Below the pieces are notes generated by a model, which worked only from the letters and a program-made list of their open reading frames with translations, was not told where the DNA came from and did no database searches. The position numbers were made by a program, and so were the translations under genes. 64,000 nt of DNA from an uncultured Acidimicrobiales bacterium (GTDB taxonomy: Bacteria; Actinomycetota; Acidimicrobiia; Acidimicrobiales; SZUA-35), in the NCBI GenBank assembly GCA_937922785.1, contig CALAJQ010000026.1, positions 57,482-121,481 of the forward strand. Reading direction: 5' to 3'. Shown here one piece after another: positions 8,963 through 17,143 of the stretch (the first letter of the stretch is position 1; each line of letters opens with the position of its first letter).

Positions 8963-9068
8963 ATTGTCAGCTGGGGACGACAAAACCCCCAAATTTCTGC
9001 TGGAGGTGACAACTATTGTCACCTGGGGCAGAAATTTGGGGGAATTGTCACCTGGGGCAGAAATTTGG
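8963..9068. repeat. Cluster of about 25-nt direct and inverted repeats upstream of rarA
   Basis: Two nearly identical direct copies of TTGTCACCTGGGGCAGAAAT plus TTGG lie at about 9016-9038 and 9045-9067. An inverted copy (CCCCCAAATTTCTGCTGGAG...TGACAA) is at 8986-9012 and pairs with the first direct copy to form a long hairpin with a very short loop. A fourth, degenerate copy (TTGTCAGCTGGGGACGAC) starts at 8963. The cluster ends in a GGGTCAGACCCC palindrome at about 9076-9087. No ORF is associated. It sits between the end of mscS and the start of rarA and may be a terminator-like hairpin or the remains of a small mobile repeat. Confidence 0.8.
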
Positions 9069-9085
9069 AGTGACGGGTCAGACCC

Positions 9086-10153
9086 CTACTCGGTGGAGTG
9101 GAGGGCCTCTAGGTGTTCGATGCGATAGTCGAGGGCGCTGAGCCGACGCTCATGCGCCGCAATCTTGGCTTCGACGTCTTCTCGTTCCGGTCCTGACAAC
9201 GATGCCAAGGAGCCTTTCAACTCGGCGATAGCCTCTTGGGCTTCAATAGCCAGGCGCCGCTGGCTCTCGATGCCCGAGGCCAATTCGGCCTTGTCAAACA
9301 CCCGGTTCTCGGCCGACGGCCGCGACTTCTTAGCCTGGGTGTCAGACCTGCGGGGCAGCAGTAGCTCTTCGCTGACTTCCCGCTTGGACACATACATCGG
9401 CGACATGATTTCAACTTTGGCTTCAGACAACGTGTCCAAAATGGCGCCCCGAAGGTTGCTGCGGGCGGCCAACAGACGACTGGGCTCGGCGAGAAAGCCG
9501 GCGATTCGATAGACCACCGAATAGTCACCCAACTCGACCACCTGGACGAACGGATCTTCGAGGCCAGCTGTCGTACCTGCAGTTACAAAAAGCTCTTCCA
9601 ACATGTGTCGAGAGACGTCGTACCCAAGCGAAACATGGGCCGACACAATCGTGCCTGAGGCCCGGACCACCTTGACCGGAAGGTTCATCATTAGAGCGTT
9701 CGGAATCGTGGTGAGATCTCGGTCCGAGGTTTGGATTTCGGTGTGGAACAACCCGATTTCGGTTACTCGGCCCAGGTTCTTGTCAACTTCGATGAAGTCA
9801 CCTGGCTTGAACGAATCCAGATAGCGGATCATCATCCCAGACATTCCATTCGCGATTATCGACTGGGAAGAGATGGCGAGGGCACCGGTAACAACTAGAC
9901 CAAATACGCCTAGCGCGAGGTCCTGATTGGTGCTGTCGGGCAACAGGATGATCACCGTCATGAAGCCCACAAACAAGATGCCAATGGTCCAAACCTGTTT
10001 GCGGAAGCGTGACTCGGACCTGTCGATTTTGCGCAGTCGAGAGATCACCATTCGCTCGATCATGACTGCTAGCAGCGTGACAGCCAGCGCAATCTCGGCC
10101 GGGATCCAATCGCTGAAGGCGGCGAGAATCATGAGCGTTGGGGCGGCTGGCAA
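9086..10153 (-). CDS. MscS-family mechanosensitive channel
   Basis: 355 aa. Small-conductance mechanosensitive channels open under membrane tension to release solutes after osmotic downshock. Three membrane segments are visible: about 5-33, 50-72 and 78-104; the last (LGVFGLVVTGALAISSQSIIANGMSGMMI) is the pore helix. The beta domain follows (FKPGDFIEVDKNLGRVTEIGLF, TIPNALMM) and then the alpha/beta domain (VSLGYDVSRHMLEELFVTAG). The C-terminus is unusual in carrying a charged coiled coil at about 285-355 (ESQRRLAIEAQEAIAELKGS onward). The start overlaps the CDGSH gene by 25 bases; a second Met at residue 8 would reduce this to four. Confidence 0.9.
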   Translation of the reverse strand: MPAAPTLMILAAFSDWIPAEIALAVTLLAVMIERMVISRLRKIDRSESRFRKQVWTIGILFVGFMTVIILLPDSTNQDLALGVFGLVVTGALAISSQSIIANGMSGMMIRYLDSFKPGDFIEVDKNLGRVTEIGLFHTEIQTSDRDLTTIPNALMMNLPVKVVRASGTIVSAHVSLGYDVSRHMLEELFVTAGTTAGLEDPFVQVVELGDYSVVYRIAGFLAEPSRLLAARSNLRGAILDTLSEAKVEIMSPMYVSKREVSEELLLPRRSDTQAKKSRPSAENRVFDKAELASGIESQRRLAIEAQEAIAELKGSLASLSGPEREDVEAKIAAHERRLSALDYRIEHLEALHSTE

Positions 10154-10389
10154 CCGTCGGCAACAAAGCCAGTTCGTTTGTGCGTGCCATCACACATGGG
10201 TTTCTTTGCTGACTCACCGCATCGACACAAAAACAGTCGATCGCTTAGTACCGGCCCTGAACCGTCGTCGAACCTGACGGAACCACTGATCACGATTGGA
10301 CCGTTCTCACGCAGCTCAACTTGAACACCAGTGCTGCCTAGGCCGAATTCGCCCTCGCCTTTTGTGTCAGTTGTTGTGTCGCCGCTCAT
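10129..10389 (-). CDS. CDGSH iron-sulfur domain protein
   Basis: 86 aa. The single motif CRCGESAKKPMCDGTHKR gives the C-X-C-X2-S-X3-P-X-C-D-G-T-H ligand set that binds a 2Fe-2S cluster in mitoNEET-like proteins. An N-terminal GPIVISGSVRFDDGSG forms the beta strands expected before it. CDGSH proteins take part in redox or iron-sulfur handling; the partner here is unknown. It lies five bases after the aspS stop, on the same strand, and its end overlaps mscS, so it is probably cotranscribed with aspS. Confidence 0.9.
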   Translation of the reverse strand: MSGDTTTDTKGEGEFGLGSTGVQVELRENGPIVISGSVRFDDGSGPVLSDRLFLCRCGESAKKPMCDGTHKRTGFVADGCQPPQRS

Positions 10390-10394
10390 CCCAG

Positions 10395-12125
10395 TTACTC
10401 AGCCGGTGGTAGAAGCGCCAGGCCCAATTCGGCCAGGTGAGCTTCATCGGCTTCGTTAGGCGAGCTGGTCAGTGGGTCGATTCCACTTTGGGGCTTAGGG
10501 AACGCAATAACTTCCCGAATCGACTCTTCGCCAGCCAAAATGGCCGTCAACCGATCGATGCCGTAGGCAAAGCCGCCGTGAGGAGGAGCCCCATACTTGA
10601 ACGGGTTCAAGAAAAATCCGAAGCGTTTGTTGGCTTCTTCGTCGTCGATACCCAGGTTTGCAAACACCTTGCGCTGAAGCTCAGGGTCATGGATTCTGAT
10701 CGAGCCCGAGCCCAGCTCCCAGCCGTTTAGCACCAGGTCATAGGCCCAAGCCCGGACAGACATTGGGTCAGAATCGAGCTTGTCGATGTCTTCGGGGTGT
10801 GGGTGGCAGAACGGGTGATGCCCGGGGCGTGGAGTTCCGTTGGCGTCTTTGCCTACAAACAGAGGGAAGTCGACAACCCACACGTACTTGTAGGGGCCCT
10901 GCGAAACTGGCGGGCGGCCAAGCACGTTGCGCAGCTCACCCAAGACCTCACAGGTTGTGTCCCATTCATCGGCAACTAGAAGCAAGAGGTCGCCGGCCTC
11001 AGCATCGAGGGCGGTGCCCAAAGCCTCAAGCTCGGCCTCGCCCAGGAACTTGGCCACGGGTGACTCGATGACACCATCGTCAGAGACTTTCATCCAAACG
11101 AGGCCTTTAGCTCCGATGCGCTTCGCTTCATCGGTTAGGCCGTCAAGCTTGTTTCGGCCATAATCGCCAGCGAGACCCTTGCCGTTGATTCCCTTGATAG
11201 ACCCTGCGCTAGAGAACGCCTTGAACTCGGTGGCGGCAAAGACTTCGGTTAGCTCAACCAGTTCCATACCGAAGCGCAGGTCAGGTTTATCTGAACCAAA
11301 TCGTTCCATGGCTTCGTGCCATGTGATGCGAGGAACTTCGTCGGGGCGAACGCCCGTTACGGCTTCCGCTGCGTCAAGTACCGAGACTTCAGCTGCGCTA
11401 AGAACGTCGTCAACCTCGACGAAGCTCATCTCAAGGTCAAGCTGCATGAACTCATACTGACGATCAGCGCGCAAGTCTTCGTCACGAAGGCAACGGGCAA
11501 TCTGGAAGTAGCGGTCTAGGCCGCCAACCATGAGCAGCTGCTTGTAGAGCTGGGGGCTTTGGGGCAACGCGTAGAAGTTGCCGGGCCGCTGACGCGACGG
11601 CACCAAGAATTCGCGAGCGCCTTCGGGGGTTGATGGCATCAGCATTGGGGTTTCAACTTCAACGAAGTCTTGCTGCACCATTGCGTTACGGATAGCCGAG
11701 TTCACCTTCGAGCGGAGCCGCATGTTCTTCTGCATGCGTGGGCGCCGCAAGTCTAAGTAGCGGTGACGCAGACGGACAGTTTCGTCCACTTCGTCGGCTC
11801 GTTCGTCAAGGGGAAACACTGGCGACTCGGCCGAGTTGAGAATCTCAACCTTGGCGTTCTTGATCTCGATTTCGCCGGTGCCAATTTCGGCGTTTTCGGT
11901 GCCTTCAAGGCGTGCCTCGACTGTGCCCGTCACTTTGATTACATATTCGGAACGAACGTCGGTGCCGTCGTCGATTACAACCTGGGTAACACCCGAGTAG
12001 TCACGGATGTCCACAAAGGCCAGGTGCTGGCTGTGCTCTCGGCGAGTGTTAACCCAGCCGGTAAGAACAACTTCTTGGCCGATGTCAGATGACCTCAGCT
12101 CTCCGCATAAATGGGTGCGCATCAT
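10395..12125 (-). CDS. aspS: Aspartyl-tRNA synthetase
   Basis: 576 aa, the bacterial long form. Domains in order: N-terminal OB-fold anticodon-binding domain (1-105; VVLTGWVNTRREHSQHLAFV), class II catalytic domain with motif 2 region FQIARCLRDEDLRADRQYEFMQLDLEMSF, a GAD insertion at about 290-410, and C-terminal catalytic motifs including GGFAYGIDRLTAILAGEESI. Cytoplasmic; charges tRNA-Asp. The ATG overlaps the hisS stop by four bases (ATGA), so hisS and aspS are coupled, as in most Actinobacteria. Confidence 0.97.
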   Translation of the reverse strand: MMRTHLCGELRSSDIGQEVVLTGWVNTRREHSQHLAFVDIRDYSGVTQVVIDDGTDVRSEYVIKVTGTVEARLEGTENAEIGTGEIEIKNAKVEILNSAESPVFPLDERADEVDETVRLRHRYLDLRRPRMQKNMRLRSKVNSAIRNAMVQQDFVEVETPMLMPSTPEGAREFLVPSRQRPGNFYALPQSPQLYKQLLMVGGLDRYFQIARCLRDEDLRADRQYEFMQLDLEMSFVEVDDVLSAAEVSVLDAAEAVTGVRPDEVPRITWHEAMERFGSDKPDLRFGMELVELTEVFAATEFKAFSSAGSIKGINGKGLAGDYGRNKLDGLTDEAKRIGAKGLVWMKVSDDGVIESPVAKFLGEAELEALGTALDAEAGDLLLLVADEWDTTCEVLGELRNVLGRPPVSQGPYKYVWVVDFPLFVGKDANGTPRPGHHPFCHPHPEDIDKLDSDPMSVRAWAYDLVLNGWELGSGSIRIHDPELQRKVFANLGIDDEEANKRFGFFLNPFKYGAPPHGGFAYGIDRLTAILAGEESIREVIAFPKPQSGIDPLTSSPNEADEAHLAELGLALLPPAE

Positions 12126-13399
12126 TGGATAATTTCCTTGACGGTAGTTACGACGTCGGCTCGGGGCACGACAGATTGGGTTGGACCATCAGATGAGTTT
12201 GGGTCGCTCAGCATTGGCCGAACGCTGACCGTACCGGCCTCAGCCTCGTCTGGCCCAACAATCAGGGCGACTTTCGCACCAGATTTGCCAGCTTGTTTCA
12301 TTTGGCCCTTCATGGAGCGGGTGCCGTCAGCTCTTGTTGTGGCAATTCCGGCCCGGCGAAGCTCATCAGCGATCTCTAGACCTTCGGTTCCGGGTGAGGT
12401 GCAGACAACTACAGCGGCCGCCGAGTTATCGGGGGCGCCGAAGACTCCTTCGGCGTCACAAGCCAGAATTGTTCGATCAATTCCTAGTGCGAAACCCACT
12501 CCCGATTCCGGTGGCCCGCCCAACGCTTCAACGAGGCCGTCATAGCGACCGCCTCCGCCAATGGCAGTTTGTGCACCATCGAGAGACTCTGAGATGAACT
12601 CAAAAGCTGTTCGGTTGTAATAGTCGAGGCCGCGAACCAGACGAGGTGCCAGCTCGAACTTGATGTCTAGCCCCCTCAACCCAGCCTTGACCCGTTCAAA
12701 CGAAGCCGCCGCGTCGTCACCGAGATAATCGGTAAGCACTGGTGCATCAGCAATCAGCCCAGCATCTTCTCGACGCTTGGAATCAAGCACGCGAAGGGGG
12801 TTGGTCTTCAAGGTGATTTGGCTTTGCTCGCTAAGGACATCGAGGTTGGCACCGAAATAGGTTCGAAGTGCTTCTAGGTAGCGCGGGCGGTCGGTGGCGT
12901 CCCCCAGCGAGTTGACCAAGAGCGTCACGTTCTTTAGGCCAATTCGGTCATAGAAACGTGAGGCTAAGGCGATCAGCTCAGTGTCGGTGTCAGGTTCGTC
13001 AGAACCAATCAGCTCGGCCCCGACCTGATCAAACTGGCGGTAACGACCCTTTTGAGGCTTGTCGTAACGGAAGTTCGGACCGGCATACCAAGTACGCCAC
13101 GGCGTTAGCGGGCGCTTTTCAGCAAAAATTCGACAAACCGACGCTGTGTGCTCTGGCCGCAGAGCAATGTGGCGATCAGCCTTGTCTCTAAAGTCATACA
13201 GCTCTTTGGAAACAACATCGCTGGCTTCGCCCAGGCGGGTGAACACCCCAACGTCTTCAAACATTGGCGGGATGATCTGGCCGAATCCGGCCTTTGCTGC
13301 CTCGTCGGCGAACACCGCAACGAACTCTCGCATCCGATCGGTGTCGGGAGACATGAGGTCCCGAGTGCCCGGGAGTGCTTGAAAGAGGGGCTTCGCCAT
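12122..13399 (-). CDS. hisS: Histidyl-tRNA synthetase
   Basis: 425 aa. Class II enzyme charging tRNA-His. Motif 1 region starts at KPLFQALPGTRDLMS; motif 2 is FRYDKPQKGRYRQFDQVGAE (FRYD replaces the more usual FRHE); the His-A box is LVRGLDYYNRTAFEF and motif 3 is GVGFALGIDRTI. A C-terminal anticodon-binding domain follows from about 325 (AAAVVVCTSPGTEGLEIADE). It follows rel by a short gap and overlaps aspS by four bases. Confidence 0.96.
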   Translation of the reverse strand: MAKPLFQALPGTRDLMSPDTDRMREFVAVFADEAAKAGFGQIIPPMFEDVGVFTRLGEASDVVSKELYDFRDKADRHIALRPEHTASVCRIFAEKRPLTPWRTWYAGPNFRYDKPQKGRYRQFDQVGAELIGSDEPDTDTELIALASRFYDRIGLKNVTLLVNSLGDATDRPRYLEALRTYFGANLDVLSEQSQITLKTNPLRVLDSKRREDAGLIADAPVLTDYLGDDAAASFERVKAGLRGLDIKFELAPRLVRGLDYYNRTAFEFISESLDGAQTAIGGGGRYDGLVEALGGPPESGVGFALGIDRTILACDAEGVFGAPDNSAAAVVVCTSPGTEGLEIADELRRAGIATTRADGTRSMKGQMKQAGKSGAKVALIVGPDEAEAGTVSVRPMLSDPNSSDGPTQSVVPRADVVTTVKEIIQ

Positions 13400-13420
13400 G
13401 ACAAGCGATGTTACCCGCAG

Positions 13421-15685
13421 CTACCTCTGGTCTTCGGGCTTATTTGATTGCCGTTGCTTAACGCCGGGAAGCACCCGGTATGTGTCGAACACACCGTCAA
13501 CTCGACCGATCGCCCGGATGAGAGATTGCAAATGGGATGGATCGGCAATTTCGAACTCGAAGGCCATCGTCGCTGTGGCTTCGTCGTCAGTGACGGTTGA
13601 TGAGCTGACGATGTTGACGTGATACTCGCTGAACACTGACGCAACGTTGGTGAGCAGCCGGTTGCGGTCATAGGCCCGCACTTCGATCGACGCCAGAAAG
13701 TGCTCTACACCGCTTTCGCTGTCCCACTCCACCTCAATTAGGCGATCGTTTTGCGAACCTGCCAGCGAGGCTGCGTTAGAACAGTCGGTTCGGTGAACTG
13801 AAACGCCACGTCCCCGGGTCACAAAGCCAAGGATTTCGTCGCCTGGCACGGGAGTGCAGCATCGGGCCAGCCGCACCATGACATCGTCCAAGCCTTCGAC
13901 ATGCACTCGACTGGCCCCTGGAGCGCGCCGGCGGCGGCGAACTGTTGTGGGCATTACTTGTTCTGGAGCTTCGGTAGAACCCGCGAGGTGCCGGGCCACC
14001 CGGGCTGCAACTGCTCGTCCGCTTATGTGGTTCTCGCCTATGGCCGCGTGCATGCTTTGAAGATCGGTGAAACTGAGTTCTTCGGCCACAGCTTTAATGG
14101 CTGCCACTGTTGCTTGCTGCTGAGTTGGAAGCCCGGCCCGCCGTAGTTCCTTGATGATCTCTTCCGAACCAGCCTCGATTGCGTCGGCCCGTCGTTCCCG
14201 AGAGAACCACTGCTTAATCTTCGCCGACGCCCGTGGCGAGCGCACAAAGTTAAGCCAGTCCTGTGAGGGTCCGGCGCCTTCAACTCTGGAGGTGAAGATC
14301 TCTACGGTGTCGCCGTGAGTAAGGGTTTCGCCCAACGCAACCAGACGGCCGTTTACTTTGGCGCCCACAGTTCTGTGACCAACATCAGTGTGAATCGAGT
14401 AGGCAAAATCAACCGGAGTGGACTCGGCTGGGAGCGTGACGACGTCACCTTGAGGAGTAAAGACAAAGACTTCTTCATCGTCCAGGTCAACCTTGAGGTT
14501 GGCCATGAACAGCGATGGATCCGATGTTTCAGCATCCCAATCGGTGATGCGAGTCAGCCAAGCGTTGTCGCTTTCGCCGTTGTCTCCGACCTTGTCCTTG
14601 TACAGGAAGTGAGCGGCCACGCCGAACTCGGCCCGGTGATGCATCTCGGTTGTTCGGATCTGAACCTCGATTGGCTTGCCAAGCGGCCCGATGACGGTGG
14701 TGTGCAAGCTCTGGTAAAGGTTGAACTTCGGCATTGCGATGTAGTCCTTGAAACGGCCTTGCACCGGTTTCCAGGTTGCGTGAATGGAACCAAGGGCTGC
14801 ATAGCAGTCGCGAACCGAGTCGCAAATGACTCGCACGCCAACCAGGTCGTGAATTTCTTCGAACTCTTTGCCCTTAAGCACCATTTTTTCATAGATCGAA
14901 TAGAGGTGCTTCTCTCGGCCATCCACTTTGGCTTCGATCTTGAGCTCTAGCAGGCGAACTCTAATGTCCTCTACAACTTGGGCCAGGTAGATGTCACGCT
15001 CGGGCGCTCGAACCGCAACCATGTTCTCAATCGTTGCGTAACGCTTTGGGTGCAGGGCTGCGAAGCTCAGATCTTCAAGTTGGGTTTTAACGGTCAACAT
15101 GCCAAAGCGATGGGCCAACGGCGCGTAGATATCCAACGTTTCCTGGGCGGTGCGCTGTTGCTTCCACTCTGGAAGGGCCGCAATGGTTCGTAGATTGTGC
15201 AGCCGGTCACAAAGTTTGATGATGAGAACCCGGAGGTCCTGACTCATGGCCACCAACATCTTGCGGAAACTGGCAGCTTGCTGTGCTTCCTTGGAGTCGA
15301 ACCGGAGCCGATCAAGTTTGGTAACTCCGTCGACAATCGCGGCCACATCCGGTGACAGAACCTCGGCAACTTCTTCGGTGGTTAGTTCACTGTCTTCAAC
15401 CGAGTCATGTAAGAGTGCGGCCGCAATCGACACCTCATCGAGGCCAAGTTCGGCCACGATCTTGGCAACTGCTATGGGGTGGATGATGTAAGGCTCGCCG
15501 CTCTTGCGGCGCTGTGTCGAATGAGCTTGGGATGCAACCTCAAAGGCCTTTGCAATAAGGGCCGTCTGCTCCGCTTTCTTGGGGCCAGTGAAGCCAGCAA
15601 CCAGAGGTGCGATTTCTCTGTCCACCTCGTTGCGATGACGTCGCCAAGGAAGAACCCGGTAGGCGGTCACAGCGGAGCCAGCCAT
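13421..15685 (-). CDS. rel: Bifunctional (p)ppGpp synthetase/hydrolase Rel
   Basis: 754 aa, the length of actinobacterial RelA/SpoT homologues, the stringent-response enzyme. The HD hydrolase domain is at about 50-180 with intact AALLHDSVEDS; the synthetase domain at about 240-360 has YSIYEKM, DLVGVRVICD, and NLYQSLHTTVIGP followed by EVQIRT; TGS at about 395-455 (VFTPQGDVVTLPAESTPVDF); the C-terminal CTPVPGDEILGFVTRGRGVSVHR zinc-finger-type region and an ACT domain from about 670. Both catalytic sites look intact. The ATG lies 19 bases inside the end of apt, so apt-rel-hisS-aspS form a continuous unit. Confidence 0.96.
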   Translation of the reverse strand: MAGSAVTAYRVLPWRRHRNEVDREIAPLVAGFTGPKKAEQTALIAKAFEVASQAHSTQRRKSGEPYIIHPIAVAKIVAELGLDEVSIAAALLHDSVEDSELTTEEVAEVLSPDVAAIVDGVTKLDRLRFDSKEAQQAASFRKMLVAMSQDLRVLIIKLCDRLHNLRTIAALPEWKQQRTAQETLDIYAPLAHRFGMLTVKTQLEDLSFAALHPKRYATIENMVAVRAPERDIYLAQVVEDIRVRLLELKIEAKVDGREKHLYSIYEKMVLKGKEFEEIHDLVGVRVICDSVRDCYAALGSIHATWKPVQGRFKDYIAMPKFNLYQSLHTTVIGPLGKPIEVQIRTTEMHHRAEFGVAAHFLYKDKVGDNGESDNAWLTRITDWDAETSDPSLFMANLKVDLDDEEVFVFTPQGDVVTLPAESTPVDFAYSIHTDVGHRTVGAKVNGRLVALGETLTHGDTVEIFTSRVEGAGPSQDWLNFVRSPRASAKIKQWFSRERRADAIEAGSEEIIKELRRAGLPTQQQATVAAIKAVAEELSFTDLQSMHAAIGENHISGRAVAARVARHLAGSTEAPEQVMPTTVRRRRRAPGASRVHVEGLDDVMVRLARCCTPVPGDEILGFVTRGRGVSVHRTDCSNAASLAGSQNDRLIEVEWDSESGVEHFLASIEVRAYDRNRLLTNVASVFSEYHVNIVSSSTVTDDEATATMAFEFEIADPSHLQSLIRAIGRVDGVFDTYRVLPGVKQRQSNKPEDQR

Positions 15686-16215
15686 ATCGAGTGCAAGGGA
15701 ACGCCTTTGGCCTCAATTGCTTTACGACCGTCGAGGCCATCTAATTCGATCACTACGCTCACCCCAACTACCTCCGCGCCAGTGCTTTGCACTAAGTCAA
15801 TACCAGCACAGGCCGAGCCGCCAGTGGCAACTAGGTCATCAACTATCAGAACTTGGTCGCCCGGCTCCAGTGCTGAGCCGGAAAGTTCAATTGTGTCTGA
15901 GCCATATTCGAGGTCATAGCTAACCGTTGAAAACGGGGGTGGTGTCTTGCCTGGCTTACGGGCGGCCACAAACCCGACGCCCAGTCTTTGGGCCACGGCC
16001 ACGCCAAATATGAAGCCACGGGCTTCGATGCCCAAGACCCGATTCGCCAGCCCAGAGTTGATAGCACCGTCTTGTTGGGCCAGCGCTATGGCACAGCGAG
16101 ACATGTCGGCCGAGCTTTCCCACACTGGGGCTAGGTCATAGAAGTTGATTCCCTCTTTGGGAAACCCAGGCACAGTTCTGGCTGTTGATGTGAGCCACTC
16201 AGGTGCCGAGGTCAT
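15667..16215 (-). CDS. apt: Adenine phosphoribosyltransferase
   Basis: 182 aa. Salvages adenine to AMP with PRPP in the cytoplasm. The type I PRTase fold is marked by VPGFPKEGINFYDLAPV at the N-terminus, VLGIEARGFIFGVAVAQRLG and the PRPP loop VLIVDDLVATGGSACAGID, with the catalytic acidic pair. Adjacent to rel, as in many Actinobacteria, where secD-secF-apt-rel is a conserved order. Its end overlaps rel by 19 bases. Confidence 0.95.
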   Translation of the reverse strand: MTSAPEWLTSTARTVPGFPKEGINFYDLAPVWESSADMSRCAIALAQQDGAINSGLANRVLGIEARGFIFGVAVAQRLGVGFVAARKPGKTPPPFSTVSYDLEYGSDTIELSGSALEPGDQVLIVDDLVATGGSACAGIDLVQSTGAEVVGVSVVIELDGLDGRKAIEAKGVPLHSIWLAPL

Positions 16216-16237
16216 CTGTTAAGACTACAGCGAGGAT

Positions 16238-17143
16238 CTACTTGGCTTCACGCTCGTGCAGCCAAGCCAGAAGAGGCGCCGCAAGAAATATGGATGAGTA
16301 GGTACCCAGAATGAGGCCGATGAATAGCGCCAGACCGAACGCCTTGATGGACGCTCCACCCAGGAAGAACCCGCCGATAACCAACATCGACAGAACTGGC
16401 AGAACGGTGGTGATGGTGGTGTTGATGGAACGCATCAGCACCTGATTCATAGCCTTGTTCACCAGCTGGGTGTAGTTCTGCACCTTTTCATCGGCGTTTT
16501 CGAGAACCTTGTCGTACACAACAACAGTGTCATAGATCGAGTAACCGAGAATTGTCAGCAAGGCAATAACCGTGGCCGGTGAAACCTCGAACCCGAACAG
16601 CGAATAGAAGCCTGCTGTGATGGCAAGGTCGTGCACCACGGCCACAAGCGCACCGATGGCCATTCGCCATTCCAGAGTCCAAGCCAAGTAGCCCGCAACC
16701 GCGATGAAGAAGAACACAAGCGCTCGAAGTGCTTTGTTTGTGATCTGGTCTCCCCAGGTGGGGCCAACGGTGGTTATGGACACGTCGTCGGGGGTGACTC
16801 CGCCCAGTTCTGCCAGGATCCCAACAATCTCAGATGGATCTTCGATGGCACCTGATGGAGTTTGCACTCGGATGAATTTCGAGCCATCCACATCGGTGAT
16901 GGTCTGGATGGTCGAGTCGGGAGTGCTGATAACCGACCGTGCGTCAGCAACAGTTACGTCCTCGGCGACGGGCACTTCGAACACGCCGCCGCCTTCGAAG
17001 TCAATACTGAGGTTCAAGCCTCGCACTAGGAAAAGCAGGATCGAGAAAGCAAATAGAACGGCCGATACCTTTACTGAAATCTTCCAGATAGGCCGGAAGT
17101 CGATTCGGGCCTTTGAGCGATACAGATCTTGACGCAAGCTCAT
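16238..17143 (-). CDS. secF: Protein translocase subunit SecF
   Basis: 301 aa membrane protein of the SecDF accessory complex, which uses the proton gradient to help pull proteins out of the Sec channel. Six membrane segments are visible: about 25-45 and then five from about 140 to 290. The first periplasmic (P1-like) loop follows LSIDFEGGG, and the ILGYSIYDTVVVYDKVLEN segment and STNTT-like MRSINTTITTVLPVLSML are family signatures. The start overlaps the secD stop by four bases. Confidence 0.95.
   Translation of the reverse strand: MSLRQDLYRSKARIDFRPIWKISVKVSAVLFAFSILLFLVRGLNLSIDFEGGGVFEVPVAEDVTVADARSVISTPDSTIQTITDVDGSKFIRVQTPSGAIEDPSEIVGILAELGGVTPDDVSITTVGPTWGDQITNKALRALVFFFIAVAGYLAWTLEWRMAIGALVAVVHDLAITAGFYSLFGFEVSPATVIALLTILGYSIYDTVVVYDKVLENADEKVQNYTQLVNKAMNQVLMRSINTTITTVLPVLSMLVIGGFFLGGASIKAFGLALFIGLILGTYSSIFLAAPLLAWLHEREAK

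Noticed and set aside
8963..9085. CRISPR array upstream of rarA
   Set aside because: Only two good direct copies plus inverted ones, without regular spacers or cas genes.
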